Shown here piece by piece: positions 47,301 to 59,300 of a stretch of DNA of 64,000 nt. The notes beneath the pieces were generated by a model that did not search any database, was not told where the DNA came from, and was given only the letters and a program-made list of their open reading frames with translations. The position numbers and the translations under genes are program-made. Position 1 is the first letter of the stretch; each line of letters opens with the position of its first letter. This stretch comes from Dendrobium chrysotoxum (Eukaryota; Streptophyta; Magnoliopsida; Asparagales; Orchidaceae), in the NCBI GenBank assembly GCA_019925795.1, contig CM034309.1:28762729-28826728 (forward strand), written 5' to 3'.

Positions 47301-50300
47301 TTCTCGTTAACTGCCTTAGCTCAAAAATCGCCATAGTTGGCCCTGATCTTCAAGGTATAAGCAAATTGATTCTGCATACCAATTGATTTTTTTTAATTTA
47401 TTTTTCATTATGTTCATAATGTTATTGTTTGGTTCATACATTTGGCTCCATCATTTGGTTTATACATTTGGCTCCATTGTTTGGTTCATACATAATTTTA
47501 GTAGATCTCTTTCTTAAAGGCCAATACCAAAATACTGCTTCTCCCATTATTTGCAATCTTAATTTTTAGATTTTAGCAAACAAGTTAATTGAACTCCTTG
47601 AATGTCCAATGTATTTGTCCCGATCTTAATAGGATTCATCCAAATTTATTAAACCTGGGTTTCAGACGTGGCAAGCGTTGCAGTCGTGATGACTTATTCA
47701 TTGATATGTTAATATAAATATATAAACAATATTCTTGGGAAAACACATTTCATTTGATAGTTGACTGTAAGCAATATAATTTATCCAATAATTGTGGAGT
47801 GAAATTTAGTTAACATATTATATGTTGAATTTGACGAATTCCTATTATATATATTTTTTGTTTGAGGGGATGAAATCTGTGTCTGCTCTCTTTTCTTTAT
47901 TAACTTCTTCGGGTAAATTGAGTAATGTCAATGTATTCTCTAGTTAAAGAATAATTGATGCTCTCACAAACACTCTAACTTATTTGCAATAGTTTTTCCT
48001 TCGTGCTGTAGAAGTGTGTTTCAATTTTTCAATGATAGTTTGCATCAGTACTCAAGAGCTAAGTTGGAATTTGGATCATCAACTTGATCACGTAGTTTGC
48101 TTTTCGGGTTCTTATTTGATACTATGTGAAGTAGCTCCTTGGTGTTGTGTTATCTTTCACTTCCTTCATTTCAACCCCTTGAGTTGGCAATTCAAAGCTC
48201 ACTTTTTTTTAAAAAAAAAAATTCAAAGCTCACTTATCTGAGCCTAGCATTTCTAAAGATCTAAAAAAATATGGAATATTTGACACCTGCTTTAGCAAAA
48301 AAAGTCACTAGTATTGTCTATATTTTCTTATTTATCTTGCCATTCCTTTATTGCAACTCTTTATTAGGTTGGTATTTGAAATATCAATCCGTTGAGAATA
48401 CTTTCATTGTCAGATCCCAAGTCCTGAATGAGAAAAGTGGAGGGGTGTATTAGGTAGTTGAGAACCAGCATAAAATTTATCGAATAATTATAACATGAAT
48501 AACCGATGTCACGTAGTGGGATAAATGCTTGATGTTGTTGTTGTAGTATTAAGATTTAATATTGTTGCGTCCTGGAGTATTCGCGGCGGTAGAGAAATAT
48601 AAAGTTTAGCGTCTTAGCATTGTACGAAGATTCAACACACAATCAGATGAAAGAGAGAGGGTGTAGTACTCATAAGAGACACCAGAGTTTTTACGTGGAA
48701 ACCCCTGAAAGGGGGAAAAACCACGGGGCTTGGCCCAGGTTGAATGGATCCACTAGTATTTGCAGTTGATTACAAATGTGGCCTTCCTTTTGGGGGAAGG
48801 ACTTGGCCTGATATGGCCATTATACATCATATAAAGTGTATTACATGGTGGGAATCAAGATATGCATGTTTGTTGGGTCGGCTGACCATAGTTGGCAGGC
48901 AACGGAGGTCGGAAGGACCGTAGTTGGCGGGAGACCAGAATCAGAAAGACCGTTGTCTGGTGACGGAGGTCGGAAGGACCGTAGTTGACAGACGTTGTAG
49001 GTCAGGAAGATCGTAGTCTGATGAGAGAGGTCGGGAGGACCTTAGTTGCTCGGGCGATGGAGGTCAGAAGGACCGTATTTGGCTGGCGTTGGAGGTCAGA
49101 AAGACCGTAGTCTGGTGACAGAGGTCGGGAGGACCTTAGTTGGTCTGGCGACGGAGGTCAGAAGGATCGTAGTTGCTGGCGTTGGAGGTCAGAAAGACCG
49201 TAGTCTGGTGACAGAGGTCAGGAGGACCTTAGTTGGTGGTCCGGTAGAAGTGCAGGGCCTCAGGTGGTGGTCCGGCAGAGTGCAGGGCCTCAGGTGGTGG
49301 TCCGGCAGAGTGCAGGGCCTCAGGTGGTGGTCCGGCGAAGAGCAGGGCCTCAGGTGGTGGTCCTGTAGAGTGCAGGGCCTCAGGTGGTGGTCCGGCGAAG
49401 AGCAGGGCCTCAGGTGGTGGCCCGGCGAAGAGCAAGGCCTCAGGTGGTGGTCCGGCGAAGAGCAGGGCCTCAGATGGTGGTCCGGCGAAGAGCAGGGCCT
49501 CAGGTGGTGGTCCGGCAGAGTGCATGGCCTCAGGTGGTGGTCCGGCAGAGTGCAGGGCCTCAGGTGGTGGTTCGGCGAAGAGCAGGGCCTCAGGTGGTGG
49601 TCCGGCGAAGAGCAGGGCCTCAGGTGGTGGTCCGGCAGAGTGCAGGGCCTCAGGTGGTGGTCCGGCGAAGAGCAGGGCCTCAGGTGGTGGTTCGGCGAAG
49701 AGCAGGGCCTCAGGTGGTGGTCCGGCAGAGTGCAGGGCCTCAGGTGGTGGTCCGGCAGAGTGCAGGGCCTCAGGTGGTGGTCCGGCGAAGAGCAGGGCCT
49801 CAGGTGGTGGTCCTGCAGAGTGCAGGGCCTCAGGTGATGGTCCGGAGAAGAGCAGGGCCTCAGGTGGTGGTCCGGCGAAGAGCAGGGCCTCAGGTGGTGG
49901 CCGGCAGAGTGCAGGGCCTCAGGTGGTGGTCCGACAGAGTGCAGGGCCTCAGGTGGTGGTCCGGCGAAGTGCAGGGCCTCAGGTGGTGGTCCGGCGAAGA
50001 GCAGGGCCTCAGGTGGTGGTCTGACGAACTCCGGCGTCAGGCGGTGGTCCAGCGGAACTCCGGCGTCAGGCGGTGGTCCGGCGGAACTCCGGCGGTGGTC
50101 GAGGAGGAGCAAGGAGGCAAGAGCTCTCTCTTTTTCTCCTTAGGATTAGATGCCTTTTTTCATGAGAAATGGGGTCTCTATTTATAGATTTTCGTGAGTG
50201 GCATGGCCCGTAAATAGGTGGAAGATCAAGGGTAGTTAGGGAGTGGTTGAATGGACGGCCGATCTTGAATCCCTTGATCATAGACTGTTCGCTGGACATT

Positions 50301-53300
50301 TGAAGGTCTTAATGATGTCGGAATTTTGCGATCTTGGGCTCGTTGGATTCGTCTCGCCGAGACGCTCGATTCGACTATAAGCATGTCACATTTGGAGACC
50401 GTTTGGTAATCCAAATTATGGTTTGAACCATCCAACAGCGCTTCAGACCTTTGATTTGGACCCATTTGGGCTCGGAGTGGGTTGAATTTGGTGTCGTTGG
50501 GTTCGTATTTCTAAGACGCTCAGTTCGACTGTAAGTTTGCTGAAATCGGAGTTCGGATGGTCCCAATTTTAATTTCGGAAGCTTCCAACTTGGTTTTGCC
50601 TCGAAATTCGTGCCCGATCAAGATAATTTTTTGAGAATGTATCAAATATAATCAATGATCTCATGATGGAGCATTATTTTACCTGGTTTTGCACAAGTTA
50701 TAGTCAAGTTATTGCGGCTTATCAGTGTTTTGGATGTTTCTAATTGTTTATTTTGCTTCTTTTCTATGCTCCTTGTTTATTTTTTAGCATGCATACTTGC
50801 TTTCAGTGAACTGAATAAATTTCTTTCGAATTATAGAGATCAAACTTTTAAGCTGAAATACTTTTAATTTCCATTGCTTGTCTATTTCTTAATCATATTT
50901 TAACTCTTTTTATACATTCGCAGCATGGGTCAATCGATTTGCAAATGCTGGTGATACTGCCATGATTGTAGCCGGAAATACTGCATTTCAGGTATGAAAT
51001 CCTTCTAAAGTTCTTTGGTTTCATTTGTCTAGAAGTTGTTATTTGGATTGGCAAGAATTTTTTAATTTCATAGGGCGTTACAGAGTTTTTATTAGTATGT
51101 TGTCAACATCTTGCTATACTCAAAAACAGGTTCCTGTGCTGATGCAGAAGTTTTTGGGGTTGTATTGTCCTAGGTGCATTTGGTCCGGCATCTCTGCTCT
51201 AAGCAGTGTTGTTGCGGGGCCCTTCGAAAACTAATTTTACTATTTTTTTGTTATTGTTAACCTAAACCTCCAAAGAAATAAAGAGAGAGGAACTTTGTTC
51301 CATACCTACTTGCCTTTAGTAGGGTTGGGTTGGCCCAGGCTATAGAAAACATGCTTTGAATTTTTTCAAACTTACAATAGTTTTCAAGATATTAACAAAG
51401 AGAATATGATAGAAGGTCAAATCTTTTTCCTTTACTTGAGATGATGTTCTAGGTATTCTATTTAAAGTGATTGCTAAGATGTCAAAGTTACATGGCATTG
51501 GAAGAGGGGCCAAATACGTACACAATTAGTGCTCGATCATTCTTGATTACAACTGATAATTATTTCAGAAATTTCTTTCAAATTTTTACCCTTTGTATCA
51601 ACAGGGAAGGACACCTCCCTCCGCATTACAAGTGTAAAACAAACTCAAGGATCTACCTAAAAAGGAAAATGGGTTCATGTTCTTACGAGATGGAGTTCCT
51701 GTAGAATTGATGCAGACTGTTTGAATATCTATAAATCTGGTTGCCATTAAGATGACGATAAGATTAAAAGCATATGTGATGTAGTGGGAGATGGGGGAAG
51801 ATCATGCTGCTAGTCTATTAATTACTTTTTTTTCTTAGCAGGAACAAGTTGTGATAGAATACATTTTGTTTATCTCGAAGAGATGGGGGGATATCTATCC
51901 CAATGCCAAAAATATTTATCATGCTTAGTAGTTTCTCGATGGCTTCTCTTGTATTATCAGGAATGAGTGGTTTTGTTGCAGAATTTGTCTTTTTTGGAAT
52001 AATTACCAGCCCAAAATATTTTTTCATGCCAAAATGTTAATCATATTTTGTTCGTATCAACAGAGAATGGGCTGTAGCCTCCCCCTCTCCACTTAGACCT
52101 TTTAATCACCTCTCCACAGCACAGAAAGGGAATCGTTCGTCCTAGCTCGGGCTAGATATGATGCTAGGCCATGCTTTCAATCCTGCACGCCACAAAATCA
52201 ATATGTATTGCCCTTAATTGAAAAATAAAGGATATAATGACTTTGATAAACCAGCCCATAAACTTCAACAACATACTTGCTAGTTAGTTTCGTTTGTTGG
52301 ATTTACAATTGATTTTGCTACTTGTAATACACAATATACGCTTGACTCCACTGACACGAAGAATAATGAGTCAAATCTTACCATTGGAAATGCATTTCAA
52401 CCCACTCTCTTTCTTGGACAAACACTTTATCGTTACACAAGGGTTGAGGATGGCACAAGGACTAAAACCATCAAGAACATAAAACAATTTGGATGTGAAA
52501 GATAAACTAGTGAAGGATAAGATAAAAATAACAACAAAGACAAGTGACAACCTTTTTGGAGTTTTAATGCTAATTATTTTTAATCATTTTATCAGATGTT
52601 TTAGATGGATCTTTTTTGGGATGCATGGAGCTAGGATTTGACATGGATTTGGAGGTGTGAGTGCTGTTAAATAAAGGTGGCTTCAGGATGTGAGGTGGGC
52701 TACTTCGACAGTGCTAGTTTCAAAATCAGGTTCTGTTGCAGAATTCCACAACAGGATTGTGGTGATAAGGATGTGTGGGTAGGTGAATTGATGGTGCATT
52801 TCAGGTGACAAAAGTGAGCCAAAGTGGTTTTAGAATGCAAAAATAGTAAATTGAAGAAGAAGGGGGTGAGTTAATATAGATGTGGGAGTGAAGAGGATTT
52901 AAAAACAAAGGAGCATTATCGAACCTATTAATGAGTTGCTTATCAAGCTTAAAATTGAAGTTTCAATTGATTGAACTACTAAATAAATAAACATTTGAAT
53001 GAGCATGAATAAGTCGCTTGTGTTTGTGAACAAAAGTAATCTAATACAGAAAAGAACAAGACTCCTCATAATCAAATATTAAATAAATTTATAATCGAGT
53101 GTTAAATGAGCATATTATCGATCTTGTTTAAGAGCTTTAAATGATATTATTCATTATTGTAAATGAATCAAAACATCAAGCTATTTGAGCTTGTTCATTT
53201 ATTAATTGACTATTTATAAAAATGTCAAGTTTGTTTGATTAGTTAGTTAAATGATCAAAATCAATCTCTAACAAGCTGAGTCACCGATCTCTAACAAGTG

Positions 53301-56300
53301 AGTCACGAGTGGCTTATTGGGCATATTTGTTCACTTAGAGCCCTACTAGTAAGTTATTTTTTATCTTATCAATTTTTTTTTATCATTGCTGTCATTTTCT
53401 CGTCAAATAGTTGTAGTTTACTGTTAAATCAATTACTACATTGTTTTGGATAGATTTTGACTACGAGATGCTTCTATTTGAATTGGTTGTTTGGAGGCTT
53501 TTCGCAACCCTTCCTGTCCTTTTTTCTTGTTCAAACTCGGGAGTACGAGATGGAAAGGTAGGGGTGGCACGTGGCTTGCTCTTCTAGGGAACACCAGTGA
53601 TGAAAAGGGAGGGGAGGGGGGTATCCCCCGAATCAAATTTTTTAAAACTTTTAAATTTGATTGTATTGCATCAGGTGATTTTTTTTTATAATATGAAATT
53701 TTAATAAAAAAGAAACTTGCAGATATTAATGAATTTTAGGTCAAGGATAGTATAGAATTGATTAAAGTAAGACTGTAAGAGCAACCAACTAGAACCTGAG
53801 ACCAAAGAATCCTCCAAGACATCGAATTGTTGACTCCCTAAGGCGAGAAAACAAAAAAGTCAGAACCTATGCTGTAGAAAACTTTCATTATCTCAGCAAT
53901 CTAAGATGACTCTAAAAATTCACACCGAAGGTCCTATTGATAGAAAAATTAAAGGCTAATTAAGTATAAACAAACCTTATCTTTATTACATATAAACCAA
54001 TCAAAATAATAATATAAATAAAATTCCCCAATAAATAATAAGTGCCAAGAAACGTGTGAAAGCTGGTCTGGTTAAGTTATTTTATTACCTGTTCTGACTT
54101 CATGGATCTGGCATATGAGAAACTTAGTCCTTATTAACCAATTCGCTAACTCTGCTGCATTAGAGGGAGTTAGGGGGAGAAGTTATACTTAAGCTAACAC
54201 GAGTTCTTATTTGTCATCTTATTTTTCCTATTGGAAAATGAATGGCTTGGGATTTGGCTTACCTGTTGAAGAAATCCAGTTAGCGACTCCTTGTGGAAGA
54301 AGGCATGCCAAGCGAATGATATTCATGCACAAGCATTAGGTGCTTTGAAGTTTAGCAGGAATTATAAGCTTCAAATAAATTGAGTTTCCTTCAACCCTAG
54401 AGCTTTGACGCTTTTCTTGGTAGTTTTATGTTAGGCCGGCCCAACCTGAACCGGTCCCTCCTGGACCAGTTCAATGCTACAGGAGGCGGGTCCATTGGGG
54501 TGGGGTGGGGTGCGCGGAACCTGGAGGAAGGCGGAACAGGAGTGGGGCCCAATCATTGATTGGAGCAAGGTGGTAGGAGGGAAATTTGAATTTGGGGGCT
54601 GTTTAGGGATTAACTAATTATCTTTTGCTTTATGTAATTTCCTTTTGGCTAGGGTTAGGTTTATCTTGAATTTGAATCTGAATTTGGGATCTCTTGTGTG
54701 GTGCTTGGGCTCTAGTCTTTGGCTAGATATTTGGAGAGTTGGTTCTTCCTCTTGAATTGAAGATCCGTGTATCTTGTGTTGTTTTTCTTCTTCTACTAGT
54801 GAATTTCAAGAGTTTTCTCTCAGATTTCCTACAGTTTGTGGGAAATACTGTTATGTACTGCATATTTCTGCTCTGTTTTCCATTATTTTGGGCTGTTTCC
54901 TATCAAATTGGTATCAGAGCACGTTGATCTAAGGGATATTAATGGCCGGAAGAAAGGTTGAAGTTTTGGTGGGAGAACTTGGGCAACTCAAATCAAATTT
55001 TGAGGAGATCTCCAATTTTCAGAATCAAATTGCATCCGTCAACGAAAGGATGGAGGGAAAGTTTGCCGTGGTGGAAGACATGTTTAAGAAATTGCTAGAA
55101 GCTAAACCCAATCCGGCGACATTGGAAGCAAAAGAAACTACCGGCGGCCATGGAAGAGGTGGGAACCCTAACACGTTTAGGGGAAGGAAAAATCCATAAG
55201 TGGATATCTTGGAGGGGGAAGATGGAATGCCTCCTATAGAACTACTTTCTAGAGAGGAGATGAGCATTGGCTATGAAAGAAGGGGTGCTGATTTTGTGAG
55301 GAGAGGGGACGATTTTGATCGCCAGGGTGTGGATGTTGAAAAAAGAAGAGGGGATTTTGATGAAGGGTTTGGGTACGATCGCCGGAGGGAAGATTGTGAC
55401 AACTAGGGAGCACCTCCTCTTCGAGGAATGGGAGGTTATGGAGGATTCAGGGGAAATGGGGGTGACCCGAAGGTGAGCAAGTTGAAGATGCCCATCTTTG
55501 AGGGTGAGGACGCACATGGCTGGATCTACAATGTGGAGCGATACATTGCAGTCAACGGGTTGACTGAGGAGGAGAAATTGACAGTTGCAGGACTATGCTT
55601 AGAAGGGAAGGCACTGGCATGGTATCAATGATGGGACATGAGGTGACCCTTTCAGAGCTGGAGGGAGTTCAAGGATTGTTTACTAGAACATTTTCGAACC
55701 AGTAGGGGAGGGGACTTCTATAAGTAATTTTTTGCCTTGACGCAGGAAGGGACTGTGGCAGAGTTCCGTGACAGGTTTGAGTACCTTGCTAGCCGGCTAG
55801 ATCGACTCTTAGAGATAGTTCTAGAAGGAAATTTTATGAAGGGGCTTAAATCGGAGATCCGAGCAGCAGTTAGGGTGATGAGACCACGAGACTTGGGGAA
55901 GCCATGGAGCTAGCACAGTTGGTGGAGGATCATAAGTATTTGGAAAAGGGGGTTAGGGGGAGCAACTCAGGGGGGTCGTATATGATGACTACCACCTTCT
56001 TAGTTCCAAAAGGGCCTGCACCAGGGAGTTTGAGAGAAGTACCAATGGAGAAAACTGGAGGAGGGGAAAATTTCAAGAAGCTTATTGAGATGGAGTTGTA
56101 GGAGAAGAGGGCAAGGGGGTTATGCTTTAGATGTGATGAGAAGTACACACTAGGGCATAGGTGCAAGGACCGAACTCTTCAGGTTCTCACCGTCTATGAT
56201 GACGAGGAAACTGATGAGGGAGGTGAGAGTGGGCCAATGGTGGATGAAGAGGAGAAGTTGCATTTGGACATGGCGGAAGTTTCCCTGAACTCAGTGGTGG

Positions 56301-59300
56301 GATTTACCCCAAATCATACCATGAAAGTGAAGGGAGAGATAGCTGGTAGAGAGGTGGTGGTGCTGATCGATATTGGGGCCACCCACAATTTTATCTCTAA
56401 TCAGATCATAGATCTATTGGTGGTGAAATTAGTAGACACTGGAGGATATGGAGTGATGAGGGGTACTGGGAAGGTGGAGATGGATAGAGGAGTGTGTAGA
56501 GGAGTATTACTGTTGATTCAGGAGATTCATGTGAGGGAGAATTTTCTTCCCTTGGAGTTGGGGAGCATTGATGTCATCTTAGAAATGAAGTGGCTGCAGA
56601 CCTTGGGGGAGACCAAGGTCAATTGGGGAGCACTGAGGATGAAACTAGTGGTAGGAGGAAGGAGGATGGTGATCCAGGGCTGTCCAGGGTCAGAGTATCT
56701 CTCAAATCCATGATCAAGATCATACAGGAGGTGGGAGGTGGATATTTGGTGGAATTGCAACGCTTGGAGAGGGTCAGTGTGGGGGAAGAGGGGATATCCC
56801 TCTTGCAGTACAACCACTCATACAATAGTTCGGAGAGGTGTTTCGCCGCCTCAAGGCTTACGACCACCCAGAGAGCAAGAGCATGCAATCATTTTGAAGG
56901 AGGGGGTGTCACTGATTAGTGTATGACCATACCGCTACCCCCAAATTCAGAAGGATGAGATTGAGAAGTTGATTAGGGAGATGTTAGAAGCGGGGATCAT
57001 CAGACCAAATGTGAGTCCTTTCTCTAGTCCAGTCTTATTGGTCAAGAAGAAGGATGCGAGCTAAAGGTTTTGTGTGGATTACAGGGCATTGAATAAGGAG
57101 ACTGTGCCGGATAAGTTCCCCATCCCGGTGATCGATGAACTACTTGATGAGCTGTATGGAGAAGTGGTGTTTTTCAAGATGGACATGAAGTCGGACTACA
57201 ATCAAATCAGGATGAAGGAGGAGGATATTTAGAAGATGGCTTTCAGGATGCACGAGGGGCACTACGAGTTCTTGGTGATGCCATTTTGGCTTATAAATGC
57301 CCTGCTACCTTCCAGTCATTGATGAATAGAGTGTTCAGGCCGTATCTTCGGAGGTTTGTCTTAGTTTTCTTTGATGACATACTTGTGTATAGCAGGACCA
57401 AAGAGGAGCATCTGGAGCATTTAAGGGTGGTCTTTGGAGTTCTATAGGAGCACCAGCTCAGAGCCAACTTGAAGAAATGCAGCTTCACACAAACTAGTGT
57501 GGAGTACTTGGGACACGTGGTATCTCAGGAGGGGGTAGCAGCAGATCCAACCAAAATTGAAGCAATGCAGAAGTGGTCTCTACCTAGGAACTTGAGAGAG
57601 CTGATGGGTTTCCTAGGATTGACGGGTTAATACCAGAGGTTTGTGAAGGGGTACAACAACATAGCCTTGCCTTTGACAGAGCAGTTAAAGAAGAATAGCT
57701 TCTTATGGGGAGAAGCGACCACCTAAGCTTTCGAGAAACTTAAGAAGGCAATGACCACAATACCCGTTTTGGCTTTGCCAGACTTCAGTCAGACTTTTTT
57801 GGTGGAGACAGATGCATCCGGATATGGGTTGGGTGCAGTGCTGATGCAAAATCATAGACCCATAGCCTACTTCAGTTAGGTATTGTCAGCTAGAGCTAGA
57901 TTGAAATCTGTATATGAGCAGGAATTGATAGTCATTATGTTGGCCATTCAGAAGTGGCGTCCATACCTGCTGGGTCGGCACTTCATCGTCAGGACAGATC
58001 AAAAAAGCTTGAAATATCTATTAGAGCAGAGAATGGTGACTGAGGAACATCAGAGGTGGCTGTCTAAACTCTTGGGACATGATTTCGAGATCCAGTACCG
58101 ACCAAGGTTGGAGAATAAGGCGGTTGATGCCTTATCCAAGTGTGGGGAAGAGCTCTAGGAGATGACCATTTCAGTACCCCTAATGGTGGATTAGGGGGCT
58201 ATCAAGGAAGAAAGCATGCATGATGAAGAGTTGAAGAAGATTCAGATGGATCTGCTAAAGGATAGGAGCAGCCACCCAGGTTACTCCCTCGAGGAAGAGA
58301 GGGTGTTGTACCAAGAGAGATTTGTGATGCCATGAACCTCCATCCACATTCCCTAACTACTGCAGGAGTTTTATGGGAGTGCAGTTGGAGGCCATTCCGA
58401 GGTACAGAAGACATATAGGAGATTGACTGTTGAGTTATACTAGAAGGGGATGCATAAGGATGTGGAGGAGATGGTGGTAAGGTGTGAGGTGTGCTAGAGA
58501 AACAAGCACATGGCTATGGCTCCAAGGGGGCTACTACAACCCTTGGCACTTCCAAACAGGGTATGGGAGGAAGTGTCCATGGATTTTATAGATGACCTAC
58601 CACGATCAGAGGGATTCACAGTCATTATGATGGTAGTGGACAGGCTGAGCAAGTACGCCTATTTCATTCTCTTATGACACCCCTACACCGCAGTGACAGT
58701 GGAAGCAACATTCATCAAGGAGGTGGTTAGACTGCATGGGATTCCCGAGTCGGTAGTTTTTGACCGGGACAAGGTGTTTCTTAGTCAGTTCTGGAGGGAG
58801 CTATTCACATTACAGGGAACAATACTCAAGAGAAGCACTGCTTACTACCCACAGATAGACGGGCAAACAGAGGTAGTCAACAGAAGCTTGGAGACTTACT
58901 TGAGGTGCTTTGCTTCTGAAACACCACTGATGTGGACCAAGTGGTTAGCATGGGCTGAATATTTGTACAATACCTCGTACCACTCAGCTTCTCAGATGAC
59001 CCCTTTCAAGGTGTTGTATGCCACACTTGGTACACATTGGGAAAGGGAGCACACCAGTGTCCTCAGTAGAACAGTACTTGGAGGAAAGGGATAGGGTGTT
59101 GGAGGAGTTGAAGAAACATCTGTTGAGGGCACAACAGATCATGAAGAAGCAGGCAGATGCACATAGGAGAGACATCCAGTTTGAAGTGGGGGAGAAGGTG
59201 TTCTTAAAACTGCGGCCCTACAGACAGAGGACAGTGGCCAACAGGAAAAACGAGAAACTGTCCCCGAGGTACTTTGGTCCCTACGAGATATTGGACAAGA

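Larger units (their letters stand above)
48563..50644 (-). mobile_element. Solo LTR, minisatellite-bearing family, copy C (antisense in intron 2)
   Basis: A 2,082-bp insertion. The + strand begins TGTTGCGTCC and ends GAATGTATCA, flanked by AATAT on both sides (48558-48562 and 50645-50649). Reverse-complemented, it matches copies A and B at both ends (CTCTACCGCCGCGAATACTCC; TTCCGAAATTAAAATTGGGA). On its own strand it reads U3, TATA box (50178-50187), array I (50110 down to 49229), array II (49240 down to 48880), tail. Its promoter points against the host gene. It has no gag/pol. The long frames across the array in five phases are artefacts of a 30-bp unit free of stops. Confidence 0.93.
40663..50923 (+). 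other. Intron 2 of the DeSI-type gene
   Basis: 10,261 bases, GTAACA...CATTCGCAG. It hosts a LINE fragment, a 661-bp MULE-like element, a 67-bp tandem duplication, a 590-bp Harbinger-like element, an LTR-like promoter segment and the antisense solo LTR C. The stretches between (42240-42688, 43370-44160, 46700-48500, 50650-50923) show only AT-rich DNA. Confidence 0.9.

Noticed and set aside
49231..50020. Regular spaced repeats considered as a CRISPR-like array
   Set aside because: Units are directly adjacent with no unique spacers, in a plant LTR. It is a minisatellite.
49046..50187. Long open frames of 160-307 codons in several phases on both strands
   Set aside because: They are created by a 30-bp unit that lacks stops in most phases. 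The predicted peptides are pure repeats (GGPAKSRASG type), overlap each other and lie inside a solo LTR with a TSD.
53436..53691. Short frames on both strands in a G/C-richer patch of intron 3
   Set aside because: No motif, mutually overlapping, and no splice context. Treated as intronic DNA.
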